A DNA stretch of 43,835 bases from Desulfosarcinaceae bacterium (GTDB lineage: Bacteria > Desulfobacterota > Desulfobacteria > Desulfobacterales > Desulfosarcinaceae): NCBI GenBank assembly GCA_030066015.1, contig JASJCL010000056.1, positions 1 to 43,835 of the forward strand. The letters are read 5' to 3'. Positions within the stretch are counted from its first letter, which is position 1, and each line of letters begins with the position of its first letter. Under the pieces are notes generated by a model. That model was given only the letters and a program-made list of their open reading frames with translations, was not told where the DNA came from and ran no database searches. The position numbers were made by a program, and so were the translations under genes. Positions 33,657 through 43,513 of this stretch are shown here, piece by piece.

Positions 33657-36206
33657 TCAGGCCCAGGTGATCAGGCCCGGGGTATAACGGATCCAGTCAT
33701 CCGCTTCAGGTGTCACCCGCACGGTGAAACCAAATCTTCCGGGGTCGTCGCAGGCCAGTTCACAGCGATAGAGATAGTTGCCGTTGCCCCAGTCCTCGGC
33801 CACCGTCATGGGGGTTACCCTACGGTTGGCCAGACGGTCCAGGCCCACCATATGGCCGTAAGCCAGCTCTACGCGGACCTCTTCCGGTTTCAGCTCTCCG
33901 AGCTGCACCGGGGCGGTGACCCCGAAGCGATCGCTGACGCGGAAGGGACCATCCCCATCGCGCTGGGGCGGATCTACCCGGATCGATCCCCAGTGGCTGC
34001 GCAGACGTTCGTGAATCACACTGAGTCGCTTGGCCTCTGCGGCATCGTCGGCCAGAAGTTTGTCGAACCGTTTGTGGGCCGTTTCATAGAAGCGCTTGGC
34101 ATAGGCGTCCACCATGCGGTGACTGCAGAAATCGGTCATGGCCATCTGCATGGACGCCTTCATGCGCTTCAGCCAGTTCACGGGCATGTTGCCGTCCGAG
34201 CGATCGTAGAAGCAGGGAATGACATCATTCTCGAGCAGGTTATACAGGGCCTGGCTCTCCACACTGTCCTGGTATTCGGGGTCATCGAGCTCCTCCCCGT
34301 TGCCGATGGCCCACCCCCGCTCCGGTGTATAGCCCTCGCACCACCAGCCGTCCAGGATGCTGAGGTTGAGCACGCCGTTGATGGCCGCCTTCATTCCCGA
34401 AGTGCCGCAGGCCTCCATGGGACGACGCGGGTTGTTGAGCCAGACATCCACGCCCTGCACCAGCAGGCGCGCGATGCTCATATCGTAGTCCTCCACGAAA
34501 ACAACCTTGTGTCGCATATTCGTCCGGCGGGCGAACTCAATGAGATTCTGGATCAGCGCCTTGCCCTCGTTGTCGCGCGGATGGGCTTTCCCGGCGAAGA
34601 TGAACTGGACCGGTTTCTCACTGGAAGTGAGAATGGCCGCCAGACGGTCGGGGTCCCTGAGGATGAGGTTGGCCCGCTTGTAGGTGGCGAAGCGGCGGGC
34701 GAAGCCGATGGTGAGCGCATCCTGATCCAGCACGGTCTCCAGTTCGCGCATGGTGGAGGAGGGTGCGTTGCGGCGCGAGTATTGTCGGATCATCAGTTTG
34801 CGCACGCTGCGGATGAGTCGCGAACGGCTCAGCTCGTGGGCCCGCCACAGCTCTTCGTCGTAGATGGCGTTGATGCGGACGATGTTCTCGCTGCGCAGGC
34901 TGCCCTCATACCATTCCGGCCCGAGGTAGCGCTCGAATATGTGCGCCACCTCGGGAGAGACGAAGGAGCCGATGTGGATGCCGTTGGTCACATGGGTGAT
35001 GGGGACATCCGAACCGGTGCGGTTGGGCCAGACATGATCCCACATCTTACGGGCCACTTCGCCGTGCAGGCGGCTGACGCCATTGATGTACTGGGCACTG
35101 CGCAGGCCCAGGACAAACATGGAGAAATTCTCCTCAGGTCCCGCCCCCTCCGGTTGCCCCCAGGCGAGAATCTTCTCTATCGGCAGGTCGAAGTGCGCCT
35201 CATACGGCTTCAGATAGGGGCGCACGCTGTCCACCGGAAAGCTGTCGTGTCCGGCCGCCACCGGCGTGTGGGTGGTAAAGACAGTGGTACGCGGGACCAG
35301 CTCTTGGGCCACATCCAGGCTGACCGCGCGGTGTTCCATGACCTGGGCGATGCGCTCAACGCCCACAAAGCTGCAATGGCCTTCGTTCATGTGGCAGACA
35401 GTCGGCTGAATGTTGAGGGCCGCCAGGGCCCGCAGGCCACCGATCCCCAGGAGCACTTCCTGGGCCAGGCGCACCGGCGGATCGCCGCCGTACAACCGGG
35501 CCGTGATGTCGCGCACCTCAGGGGGATTGTCCTGCAGATGGGTGTCCAGCAGGATCAGGGGGATGCGGCCGATCTTGATGCGCCAGACCTGGGCCAGGAT
35601 ATCGCCGGTGGGACCCGCCACCTGAATCACCAGGTCGTTGCCGTTTCGATCCTTTTCGCGCGTCAAGGGCAGGTGGTAGAGATCGGTGCGCGGATAACTC
35701 TCCTGCTGCCAGCCCTCCTGGTTGAGGTATTGGCGGAAATAGCCCTCTCGGTAGAGCAATCCCACGCCCACCAGAGGTAGGCCGAGGGCCGAAGCGGATT
35801 TCAGGTGGTCGCCGGCCAGGACACCGAGACCGCCGGCAAAGAGGGGCAGGCTCTCGTGGATGCCGAATTCCATGGAGAAGTAGGCAATGGTGCCCTTCTC
35901 GCCATAGGGAGACGCCGCCCGGTAACTGGGGGCCAGCACTCGCGATTTATACGCTTCCTTGATCCGCTCCAGGTGGGCCAGAAAGCTGTCGTCCGTGGCG
36001 AGCTGCTCGAAGCGCTCCTGGGGAATGAGGGTGGCGAATGCGATGGGGTTCTGGCCCGACTGCTCCCACAAGCGAGGGTCTACCCGGCGATACAACTCGA
36101 TGACATCGCGTTTCCAGGACCACCACAGATTGCGGGAGAGCACCTCCAGAAACTGCAGCGGTTTGGGGATTTTGGGAAATACCTGATAGGTTTGGATATG
36201 TCGCAT
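33657..36206 (-). CDS. glgP: Alpha-glucan (glycogen) phosphorylase
   Basis: An 849-residue GT35 phosphorylase releasing glucose 1-phosphate from glycogen or maltodextrin. The N-terminal ~120 residues (SRNLWWSWKRDVIELYRRVD) are the DUF3417 extension of the short archaeal/bacterial branch. Family blocks include YFSMEFGIHESLP, GLLYREGYFRQ, NEGHCSF and the PLP site EACGTSGMKAAINGVLNLS with K606. The Cys for Ser in EASGTSG is a small variant. GGAGAA seven bases before ATG 36206. It lies between the CBM48 gene and glgA on one strand and is probably transcribed with them. Confidence 0.94.
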   Translation of the reverse strand: MRHIQTYQVFPKIPKPLQFLEVLSRNLWWSWKRDVIELYRRVDPRLWEQSGQNPIAFATLIPQERFEQLATDDSFLAHLERIKEAYKSRVLAPSYRAASPYGEKGTIAYFSMEFGIHESLPLFAGGLGVLAGDHLKSASALGLPLVGVGLLYREGYFRQYLNQEGWQQESYPRTDLYHLPLTREKDRNGNDLVIQVAGPTGDILAQVWRIKIGRIPLILLDTHLQDNPPEVRDITARLYGGDPPVRLAQEVLLGIGGLRALAALNIQPTVCHMNEGHCSFVGVERIAQVMEHRAVSLDVAQELVPRTTVFTTHTPVAAGHDSFPVDSVRPYLKPYEAHFDLPIEKILAWGQPEGAGPEENFSMFVLGLRSAQYINGVSRLHGEVARKMWDHVWPNRTGSDVPITHVTNGIHIGSFVSPEVAHIFERYLGPEWYEGSLRSENIVRINAIYDEELWRAHELSRSRLIRSVRKLMIRQYSRRNAPSSTMRELETVLDQDALTIGFARRFATYKRANLILRDPDRLAAILTSSEKPVQFIFAGKAHPRDNEGKALIQNLIEFARRTNMRHKVVFVEDYDMSIARLLVQGVDVWLNNPRRPMEACGTSGMKAAINGVLNLSILDGWWCEGYTPERGWAIGNGEELDDPEYQDSVESQALYNLLENDVIPCFYDRSDGNMPVNWLKRMKASMQMAMTDFCSHRMVDAYAKRFYETAHKRFDKLLADDAAEAKRLSVIHERLRSHWGSIRVDPPQRDGDGPFRVSDRFGVTAPVQLGELKPEEVRVELAYGHMVGLDRLANRRVTPMTVAEDWGNGNYLYRCELACDDPGRFGFTVRVTPEADDWIRYTPGLITWA

Positions 36207-36417
36207 GGATCTTCTCCTCAGCCGTCAAGCATGTGCTCATGCGTCCTATAGTCACCCGAAAAAGGAGATACCCGATCCGTGGCGCGGGCCGCTTCTGTGT
36301 CCCGAACGGCGCCGCGGTTTATCGTGCCAGCCTGGCCGAATTGCCCGTCTCCCGCTGGCGGGAGCACTGCCGAGCGCCCCATTTCCGGAAGGCCCGGCAG
36401 ACGGTCGCGGTGGCGAC

Positions 36418-36726
36418 CTAAACGATCACCACTGAGTTGTCGCTGTCGCCAAAGCAGGTCCGAACGTATTTATCGGCATTGCCGTCGTTTTCCCAGGTAT
36501 CGCCATCGATCAGATAGCGGAATTGATACTCCCTTCCCGCTGCCAGATCGACGGTCGCAGTGAATTCACCGCTTTTTAGGCTTTTCATTGGGGTCACCCC
36601 CGGCTGCCAGTCATTGAACTCCCCGACGATACTGATGGCGCCAGCGCCTTTGGCCACCTCTCTGGGCACCCGAAAGGTCACTTTACAGACAGGTTTGGAT
36701 TTCAAATACCGTTTTTTCAGGCTCAT
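36418..36726 (-). CDS. Stand-alone CBM48 glycogen-binding protein
   Basis: A 102-residue single-domain protein of the isoamylase-N/AMPK-beta type: CKVTFRVP, then SIVGEFNDWQPGVTPM and the FRYLIDGDTWENDGNADKY block with the aromatic residues that touch the glucan chain. No enzyme domain or signal peptide. It may bind glycogen and bring other proteins to it, or act with the phosphorylase next to it. GGGAG five bases upstream supports ATG 36726, and a good promoter lies 134 bp further up. A 211-bp gap with a short hairpin (36349-36364, CTCCCG-CTGG-CGGGAG) follows before glgP. Confidence 0.9.
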   Translation of the reverse strand: MSLKKRYLKSKPVCKVTFRVPREVAKGAGAISIVGEFNDWQPGVTPMKSLKSGEFTATVDLAAGREYQFRYLIDGDTWENDGNADKYVRTCFGDSDNSVVIV

Positions 36727-36859
36727 GACATCTCCCTATTCGTCCGAATGGTGAATGACCCCGGTCGTGTGAGGAGGTACCAGGCAGGGGGCGTGATCAA
36801 GTGTTCGTTGACCGGTGATACGTGCGTTTCCTTACCTTAGAGTGAAGGCGGGAAGGTCT

Positions 36860-36888
36860 ATTATCTTCATCGATTCCCGACCCGTCAA
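36860..36888 (-). promoter_or_regulatory. Promoter of the CBM48-glgP-glgA unit
   Basis: On the minus strand TTGACG (36883-36888), exact 17-bp spacer, GATAAT (36860-36865); five of six matches in each hexamer. It lies in the 276-bp gap between the debranching enzyme gene and the CBM48 gene, giving a ~125-nt leader. One of the best promoter matches in the window. Confidence 0.65.
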
Positions 36889-37002
36889 GGGGGATCCCAA
36901 GGGAACCGTTTCAATGATGCGCCACGCCACTTCTTGGGATGCCGGCCCTGCAGAAGGTCGGCAGATACAGCGGCGCCGATTCTCGCTCGACCTCGCCGGA
37001 AG

Positions 37003-40000
37003 TCAGCCACCGCCCAACTTAAGCCAAACGCGCAGGACTTCGCTGACGCTCCAGGCTTGGGCATCGCAGCCGCGATCCTGGTGGGGGGCGTTTCCATCCT
37101 GCACCTCGGGAAGCTGCCCCAGGCAGCCGTGGCCCAGCTTCTCCACCGCTGATCCGAGCCAGGCCAGGGCGCTGGGACGGGCGGCGGCGCCATAGTGCTG
37201 GGCCCAGGCCTCGCAATAGCTGGGAAAGGGCCAGGCCCAGGCGGTACCGTTGTGATAGGCCGGTTTGCGACGGGTATCCTCGTCTCCCTCATAGCGACCC
37301 CAATAGGGACGGCTGGGATCGTTGAGCAGTTGGCCCCCATGGTAGATGGCCAGCGGCGGGCTTACCGCCTGATCGGCCAGGCTCCGTATCGCGCCGGGCA
37401 CCAGCAGGCGCTGGCAGGCGCGGAGGGCCGCTTCGAAGATGTGGGGGTCCTCGACGGCCCCCAGGGTCAAGGCCAGGAGTTGGTTGGGCCGCAGGGCGGT
37501 ATCGGCCTCGGCCTGGGCTGCCGGTGTTCCCGGAGGGGCGTGCAGGCAGTCGATCAGATAGCCGCATTGGGCGTCGAAGTAGAACTGTCCGATGGCCCGC
37601 TTCACCGCTGCCGCACGCTCTCGCCAGTGATCGGCCGCCGGCGCCGGGAGGGCCTCAGCCAGAAAGGCGAGCGCCGCATACCAGAGCGCCTGGATCTCGA
37701 TGGGGTACCCCTCCCGCGGAGAACCGGCGGGGTAGTTGGTGTCCATCCAGGTGAAGTGGGAGGGGCTGAAGAGCAGGCCCGAGCCGGGATCCATTACCAC
37801 CCCATTGGCCGTGCCCCGTATCAACGCATGGGCCAGGTCGGTCAGCACCGTCAGCAACGGACGCCCCTGACAGTCGGCCCCCAGCCAGGCGGTCTCAGCG
37901 CGCGCTGCAGCCAGCTCCGCACAAACGACGAAGAGCCACAGGGGGGCGTCAGAGGTGTCGCGATTGCTGGCATCGTTACCGCGGATCATGTTGGGCAGGG
38001 TGCCATGGGATTCAAATCCGGCGAACTGCCGGACGATGGCTTCGGTGGTGTCCAGTTCGCCGGCGGCGATGAGGCCCCGGGCCACGATCAAGGTGTCCCG
38101 GCCCCAATCCAGGAACCAGGGATAGCCGGCGATGACGGTGGCCAGTCGTCCCCGACGGACCGTGTAGTGGTTGAGGGCCTGCCCAAGGGCCTGCGAGGGC
38201 GCGATCGCCTCGGTACCGCCGGGGCGCCAGCGGCGCATTTCTGCCGCCATGGTGGTCTCCGGCGGATCCCCCGCCGGCGCTTCGCCGGCCACCACTGCCG
38301 CTTGGAGGACGTGGCGCGCACCGCCACTCAGCATGATCTGGAAGTATCCCGGGCTGAACAGGTCGGAGAGCGGATCCAAGCCCCGCTGGGCTTCCCATGG
38401 GCGGTGGACCATGTAGGCCCACTCCGGCTCGTGGACGAAACGGCTGCCCGCCAGCGTCACCTCCAGCCCGTGCGCTGCGCTGGGGATAAACCGAAAGCCG
38501 TTCGCCAAGGGGCGAGTGGCCGCCGGGAACTGATGCTCGGGCCCGAAGAGGGCCTTGGTGGTATCGTGAAAGCTGCGGTCCTCGATGTCGGCCCGGAGGA
38601 TCAGCTTTACCTGGGCTGCATCGGCCAGGCGCCCCTCGGCGCCGCCGGCAGGTGGGCGATGCAGATGGAGCAGGATGCGGTTTTCGCCGGCGATCATCTC
38701 CAAGCCGAAACGCAGGCGCAAGGTCTGCCCCTGACCGGTGGGGATTTGAAACTGCCACCAGCCGCCGGTTGGCTGACGGCGGCCAAAAAACTCCAAACAG
38801 CGGAGGTCCACCGTCTGCGAATAGCCCTGAAAGACACACCAGGCGCGGATGCGGGTCAGCAGAATGCGGCGGTCGTCGGGCCCCTCGGGGTTGAGATTGG
38901 CGGCCAGCAGGGCGTCGTAGCGGCTCCCCAAGCTGCCCCAGTCGACCCGCGCCCGCAGCATGGCACCGGTGCCGCTGGTGTCCAGGAGAAGATCGTCGGA
39001 TGAGATTGCCTCGCGGGGAAAGTCGAGTTCCGTCCGCAGCGTGTGCGCCGCCGCCAGGTAGCGTAGCGGACCGATAGCGTGATCACAGCCCGTCGGGCTG
39101 AAACGGCGCAGGTGGAGGGCGCAGGTGGAACCGGCATCCTCGATTGGGACGGGCGGCAGGACGGCGAAGTAGCCGCCCTCGGCATCCTTAAGGGTGGCCG
39201 CCGTTGCCAGGGTTCTCTTCCGTGCGCGGATTTCGGCCCGAAATGGGTCGCGCGCCCGCACAATGAGAAAAAAACCGGGCGGCACCATCACCTCCCGGGC
39301 GGCATCCTGCGGCCAGTGCCAGGTGACGCTGCAGGGGATCCCCCCATTGGGATTGAGGGCCGCGCAGAGGCCCTCTGGGTCGGTGCGCAATGCGGCAGCG
39401 TGGTTTTCGAGCTGCGCTTGCGGATAAACGGGGCTGCCCGTCAAATGGGCATGAATCATCAGCACGCTGGCGCGGGTCTGCTGCCGGGCCAGGGCGGACG
39501 TGGGGACGCCGCGGGACCCTGCCAGGGCGGCCGACAGACGGCTGTGGGCGTCGCTGTCACCGCTCAGACAGCGCACCGCTCCCGGTGCCAGCGGAGAGCG
39601 CCAGTAGCTGCCCGAGCGGTTCAGCGGCGGGCGTTCACCGCTGAGCAGATCGATGGGCCCCTCTCCCAGGAACGGTGCGGCCGTCGAATCCCAGACGGCC
39701 TCGGTGGCACTCTGGTCGTCCAGATTGGCCAGGATGACGAGCCCGTCTTGCGGATCCGCCGCGTGGCGGGCAACCGCCGCAAAGTTGCCGCTGCCCGCCG
39801 CGATGTTCTCGAGACGGGCGCGGTGTCCGAAAGCGGCATGGGTCTTGATCAGGGTGGTGAGCCGGCGCAGCGCCGCGACCTGGTTTTCGGCCGCCCCCCA
39901 GTTGAGGGCCGAGGCCTTGTGGACATCGATCTTCTCCGTGGCGAACCACTCCACGCCATTGGCGAAACCGAAGCCGCCCTGATGGGATAGCAAGGCGCAT

Positions 40001-41310
40001 AGGGCCGTCCGCATCTTGGCCCAGCTATGGGAGCGGGCGGCCAGGCGGTTGTTGTCGTGGGTTTCGGCATAGTGCAGGGTGATGCCATCGCTCGTGGAGA
40101 TCTCCAGCGCCTCGGGAAGATAGTGGTCGATCTGGTGACGGTCGTAGTTCTGAAACAGCTCCGAGTAAGCCCAGTTGAAGTTGGCCCGATTGAGAAGATC
40201 GCGGGTCACGGCGATCTTGCCGCCCAGCCCCTCCAGGAAGAAGATGGTGTCTGGGTACTGATCCTTGACCCGGGCGAGGATATAGCGCCAGGCCTCGGCG
40301 GGGATCATGTACCCGGCGTCGCAGCGAAAACCGTCCACGCCGCGGCGGCACCAGATGAGGAAGACATCGGCCATATACTGCCACAGATCCGTATGCCGGT
40401 AGTCCAGCCGGGTGAGGTCGGCCCAGGTGATGCCCCAGGCACCGGGCACTTCGATCTCACCGTCATCGCTGCGGGCCAGCCAACGGGGGTGGCTTTCGTG
40501 CAGACCGGCAGCCCAGCCGGTATGGTTGATGGCGATATCGATGAAGAGCAGGGCGCCCCGCCCGTGGACACCGTCCACGAGTTCGGCGAACTGTTCCAGC
40601 GGTGTGGCCTTCGGATCGAAGACGGCCAGTGCCGGATCCACGGCCGTGAAGCTGAGTGCGGCGTAAGGACTGCCGAAGCGGCCCATGCGGGCATAGGTGG
40701 TGGGGGTCGGGTGGATGGGCAGGAGTTGAATAACCCGACACCCCAGGGTGTCGATGATGAAATCCAACTCGGAGACCAGGTCCCGAAAGGTGCCGGAGGG
40801 GGGGATGACCGTGTAACCGGCTGCGTCCAGGGGGGCGCTGTGGACCTCGTCATCGGGACGCGGCTGCCCCTGAGCGCCCTTGGAGGGGCCAAATTGCCGT
40901 ACGAAGGCGTTGTAGACGATGTTGGCCCGGCAGGTATCCGCCGGTTCCACATTGAGCACGCTGTTGGCGCCGGGCGGCCAGAGCGGATCGTTGGCACCCT
41001 CTGGCAGGAAGAAGCACTTGGCCTCGAAGTGGCCGACCTCGCTCAATCCGACGGTGACCGAGAAGCGCCTGTCACCGTCGGATGACATGGGCAGGTCAAA
41101 CCAGTCCCGGCCCAGGGGGGGCGCACCTGTGTCCACCCGGTCGATGATCTCCCGCCGCTGGATTCTTGCCTGGCTAAGGTTGGTGCGCAGCCAGGCCTCT
41201 CCATGACGGGGCGCGTCCAGGGTGAGGGTGAAGGTCACGCAATCGCCCTGGTAGTAAAGGCGACGGCTGCCGGGTGCCGGCTGCTGTTGGAAGCGGGTGA
41301 CGATGTTCAT
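37003..41310 (-). CDS. Two-activity glycogen debranching enzyme (GH13 + GH133 fusion)
   Basis: 1435 residues. The N-terminal half is a GH13 alpha-amylase-type glucanotransferase: DIAINHTG, GVDGFRCDAGYM (nucleophile D331), FFLEGLGG (acid/base E360) and HYAETHDNN (D419). A beta-rich middle follows. The C-terminal part (~1010-1430) is an amylo-alpha-1,6-glucosidase of GH133: FLDWGRDTL (D1072), RGNDASNRDTSDAPLW, FTWMDTNYP and YHNGTAWAWPFPSY. Catalytic residues of both halves are present. This layout is that of the eukaryotic AGL/Gdb1 enzyme; most bacteria use GlgX or a single GH133 protein. It would move the short branch stub and then cut the alpha-1,6 bond, finishing what the phosphorylase starts. 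No clear Shine-Dalgarno before ATG 41310. Confidence 0.92.
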   Translation of the reverse strand: MNIVTRFQQQPAPGSRRLYYQGDCVTFTLTLDAPRHGEAWLRTNLSQARIQRREIIDRVDTGAPPLGRDWFDLPMSSDGDRRFSVTVGLSEVGHFEAKCFFLPEGANDPLWPPGANSVLNVEPADTCRANIVYNAFVRQFGPSKGAQGQPRPDDEVHSAPLDAAGYTVIPPSGTFRDLVSELDFIIDTLGCRVIQLLPIHPTPTTYARMGRFGSPYAALSFTAVDPALAVFDPKATPLEQFAELVDGVHGRGALLFIDIAINHTGWAAGLHESHPRWLARSDDGEIEVPGAWGITWADLTRLDYRHTDLWQYMADVFLIWCRRGVDGFRCDAGYMIPAEAWRYILARVKDQYPDTIFFLEGLGGKIAVTRDLLNRANFNWAYSELFQNYDRHQIDHYLPEALEISTSDGITLHYAETHDNNRLAARSHSWAKMRTALCALLSHQGGFGFANGVEWFATEKIDVHKASALNWGAAENQVAALRRLTTLIKTHAAFGHRARLENIAAGSGNFAAVARHAADPQDGLVILANLDDQSATEAVWDSTAAPFLGEGPIDLLSGERPPLNRSGSYWRSPLAPGAVRCLSGDSDAHSRLSAALAGSRGVPTSALARQQTRASVLMIHAHLTGSPVYPQAQLENHAAALRTDPEGLCAALNPNGGIPCSVTWHWPQDAAREVMVPPGFFLIVRARDPFRAEIRARKRTLATAATLKDAEGGYFAVLPPVPIEDAGSTCALHLRRFSPTGCDHAIGPLRYLAAAHTLRTELDFPREAISSDDLLLDTSGTGAMLRARVDWGSLGSRYDALLAANLNPEGPDDRRILLTRIRAWCVFQGYSQTVDLRCLEFFGRRQPTGGWWQFQIPTGQGQTLRLRFGLEMIAGENRILLHLHRPPAGGAEGRLADAAQVKLILRADIEDRSFHDTTKALFGPEHQFPAATRPLANGFRFIPSAAHGLEVTLAGSRFVHEPEWAYMVHRPWEAQRGLDPLSDLFSPGYFQIMLSGGARHVLQAAVVAGEAPAGDPPETTMAAEMRRWRPGGTEAIAPSQALGQALNHYTVRRGRLATVIAGYPWFLDWGRDTLIVARGLIAAGELDTTEAIVRQFAGFESHGTLPNMIRGNDASNRDTSDAPLWLFVVCAELAAARAETAWLGADCQGRPLLTVLTDLAHALIRGTANGVVMDPGSGLLFSPSHFTWMDTNYPAGSPREGYPIEIQALWYAALAFLAEALPAPAADHWRERAAAVKRAIGQFYFDAQCGYLIDCLHAPPGTPAAQAEADTALRPNQLLALTLGAVEDPHIFEAALRACQRLLVPGAIRSLADQAVSPPLAIYHGGQLLNDPSRPYWGRYEGDEDTRRKPAYHNGTAWAWPFPSYCEAWAQHYGAAARPSALAWLGSAVEKLGHGCLGQLPEVQDGNAPHQDRGCDAQAWSVSEVLRVWLKLGGG

Positions 41311-41389
41311 CTGTTGGCGGTAGCATTTCTGCCAGCCGGCCCGCGGGCGGCCGCCGCGCTGAGCGCGTGTTCAGCGGTTAGGACCCTCG

Positions 41390-42259
41390 CTAACAGAAGA
41401 GGGATTTGATGAACGGCTCCAGCTGGGCGCGCATGTCGGGACGATCCATGGCATGGGAGAGGTTGGCCATCTGAAACCCCGCTTTGCTGCCGCAGTCGAA
41501 GCGGGTGCCCTGGTAAGTGAAGCCATAGATCGCCTGCTGTTGGAGCAGACGCGCCATGGCATCGGTGATCTGAATCTCGCCGCCGGCGCCGGTTTCCTTC
41601 TGATCCAGGATGGTAAAAATCTCCGGGGTCAGGATGTAGCGACCGATGATGGCCAGATTGGAGGGCGCCTGGTCTGGATCGGGCTTTTCCACCAGGCCGC
41701 GCACCTGGGTCACCCCGTTTGTGGGCGGATCCGCATCGAGGATGCCGTATTTGCTGATGTTCTCCCGCTCCACTGCCACCACGGCCACCATGGACGCCTG
41801 CAGCTTGTCAAACTGGGCCAGCATTTGGCCGAGACAAGGCGTTGGCGCTTTTATAAGGTCGTCGGCCAGGAGGACGGCGAAGGGTTCCTGGCCGACGATA
41901 TTGCGGGCGCACCAAATGGCGTGGCCCAATCCCAGCGGTTCGTTCTGGCGGGTGTAGGAGATGGTTCCCGTTTCGGGGATCAGGGTGCGCAGCTCCGCCA
42001 AAAGGGCATCCTTGGAGCGCGCCATGAGGGTGTGTTCCAGTTCGCAGGAGTGGTCGAAGTGGTCCTCCAGGGCGGTCTTGTTGCGGCCCGTAACAAAGAT
42101 GATCTCTTCGATGCCCGAACTGAGGGCCTCTTCCACCGCATATTGAATCAAGGGTTTGTCCACGATGGGCAGCATCTCTTTGGGCATCGCTTTGGTGGCG
42201 GGTAGAAAACGGGTGCCGAGTCCGGCGACGGGGAATACAGCCTTGCGAACCTTCATCAT
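41390..42259 (-). CDS. galU: UTP-glucose-1-phosphate uridylyltransferase
   Basis: A 289-residue nucleotidyltransferase making UDP-glucose from glucose 1-phosphate and UTP. GLGTRFLPATKAMPKEMLPI is the nucleotide and metal-binding start, followed by DKPLIQYAVEEA, LGLGHAIWCA, LLADDLI (metal Asp) and GLVEKPDPDQAPSNLAIIGRYIL. The length and pattern fit GalU, not GlgC or RfbA. Two ATG codons lie at 42259 and 42256, with GGAGG nine bases before the first. It is 79 bp upstream of the debranching enzyme gene, so it would turn phosphorylase product into a sugar nucleotide, for glycogen or cell-surface polymers. Confidence 0.95.
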   Translation of the reverse strand: MMKVRKAVFPVAGLGTRFLPATKAMPKEMLPIVDKPLIQYAVEEALSSGIEEIIFVTGRNKTALEDHFDHSCELEHTLMARSKDALLAELRTLIPETGTISYTRQNEPLGLGHAIWCARNIVGQEPFAVLLADDLIKAPTPCLGQMLAQFDKLQASMVAVVAVERENISKYGILDADPPTNGVTQVRGLVEKPDPDQAPSNLAIIGRYILTPEIFTILDQKETGAGGEIQITDAMARLLQQQAIYGFTYQGTRFDCGSKAGFQMANLSHAMDRPDMRAQLEPFIKSLFC

Positions 42260-42368
42260 CTCTGGATACCTCCGGGAGTGGGGTCATTCATCTGTAAGGT
42301 GCGGTTGTAGGTAACCTTGCCAATGTTCATCGCCGCTTTGCCGGTCGCCGTGCGACGTGGTGGCGCTC

Positions 42369-43433
42369 TCAGTCGACCGGCTCGATCCAACCCATGGTGT
42401 CTTCGCCCTGGCCGTATTGGATGGCCTTGATGGCATCGAACAGCTTTTGGGAGACTGGGCCCACCTCGCCACCCCCGATGGTAATGACCGTTTCGTCGTA
42501 TTTCAGCTCCCCGACCGGAGAGATGACGGCAGCCGTCCCCGAACCAAAAACCTCCGTCAGCAGCCCATCGCCGTGGGCCTTGATCACTTCGTCGATACCG
42601 ACCTTGCGCTCACTGACCCGCATCCCCCAGCTCTGGGCCAGCTTGAGCACCGAATCACGCGTGATGCCGGGTAGAATGCTGCCATTCAGCTCCGGCGTGA
42701 TCAGCTCATCGCCGATGACGAAGAAGATATTCATCGACCCAACCTCTTCGATATACCGTTGCTCCACGCCGTCCAGCCAGAGAACCTGGGTGTAGCCGGC
42801 TTTCTGGGCCTTCTCCCCGGCCAGTAGACTGGCCGCGTAGTTGCCCAGTGTTTTGGCCTCGCCGACGCCGCCGCGGACGGCCCGCACATACTCCTTGGTC
42901 ACCAGGATCTTTACCGGATTGAAGCCCTCGGCGTAGTAGGCCCCCACCGGCGAAAGGATGATGAAGAAGCGATAGGTGTGGGAGGCGCGCACACCCAGAA
43001 ATGGGTCCATGGCCACGATGGTGGGGCGGATGTAGAGCGAGGTTTCGGGGGCTTTGGGGACCCAATCCCGCTCGATGCGCAGCAGCTCTTTGAGGGCGTT
43101 GAGCGCATCTGCTTCGTCGAAGCTGGGAATGCACAACATGCGGCAGGAGTTGTTGAGGCGTCGAAAATTCTCCTGGGGTCGGAAGAGTTGAATGGCGCCG
43201 CTTTCGGTATGGTACGCTTTGAGACCCTCGAATACCCCCTGCCCGTAGTGCAGAACCATGGTGGCTGGATCCATGGTGATGGATTGGTAAGGTTCGATCC
43301 GTGCATTGTGCCAGCCTTGGTCCGGCGCGTAATCCATGCTGAACATGTTGTCGGTGAAGAGGGTGCCGAAACCCAGTTGGTCGTCCGCTGGTTTGGGTTT
43401 CAAGGTCGAGGCGGTTGTGATTGTCAGCTCCAT
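42369..43433 (-). CDS. ilvE: Branched-chain amino acid aminotransferase
   Basis: A 354-residue fold-type IV PLP enzyme that reversibly transfers the amino group of leucine, isoleucine or valine to 2-oxoglutarate. The PLP Lys is K194 in [12 protein letters not shown]. Family blocks include [17 protein letters not shown] near the start, [38 protein letters not shown] and [11 protein letters not shown]. The length fits the larger (eukaryote-like) bacterial form. The start is set by AGGAGG five bases before ATG 43433; the frame opens five codons earlier. It stops 109 bp before galU on the same strand, without a metabolic link to the sugar genes. Confidence 0.95.
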   Translation of the reverse strand: MELTITTASTLKPKPADDQLGFGTLFTDNMFSMDYAPDQGWHNARIEPYQSITMDPATMVLHYGQGVFEGLKAYHTESGAIQLFRPQENFRRLNNSCRMLCIPSFDEADALNALKELLRIERDWVPKAPETSLYIRPTIVAMDPFLGVRASHTYRFFIILSPVGAYYAEGFNPVKILVTKEYVRAVRGGVGEAKTLGNYAASLLAGEKAQKAGYTQVLWLDGVEQRYIEEVGSMNIFFVIGDELITPELNGSILPGITRDSVLKLAQSWGMRVSERKVGIDEVIKAHGDGLLTEVFGSGTAAVISPVGELKYDETVITIGGGEVGPVSQKLFDAIKAIQYGQGEDTMGWIEPVD

Positions 43434-43483
43434 TTTTCCTCCTGCCAAATATGGACGTGTGGGTCAGCCGTTGTGATGCCGCG

Positions 43484-43513
43484 GCCGCTACCGCGGTCGC
43501 AGCCGCTACCGCG
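43484..43513. repeat. 12-bp direct repeat in the ilvE leader
   Basis: GCCGCTACCGCG occurs at 43484-43495 and again at 43502-43513, an 18-bp period. Together they are GC-rich and can fold with nearby CCGCGG. Meaning unknown; could be chance in such sequence. Confidence 0.4.

Noticed and set aside
33618-35780. Long plus-strand open frame (720 codons) opposite the phosphorylase gene
   Set aside because: It is antisense to a clearly conserved glgP gene, its translation shows no domain, and such mirror frames are expected in GC-rich DNA.
37195-39003. 602-codon plus-strand frame opposite the debranching enzyme
   Set aside because: Antisense shadow of conserved GH133 coding sequence, glycine and arginine rich, no recognisable fold.
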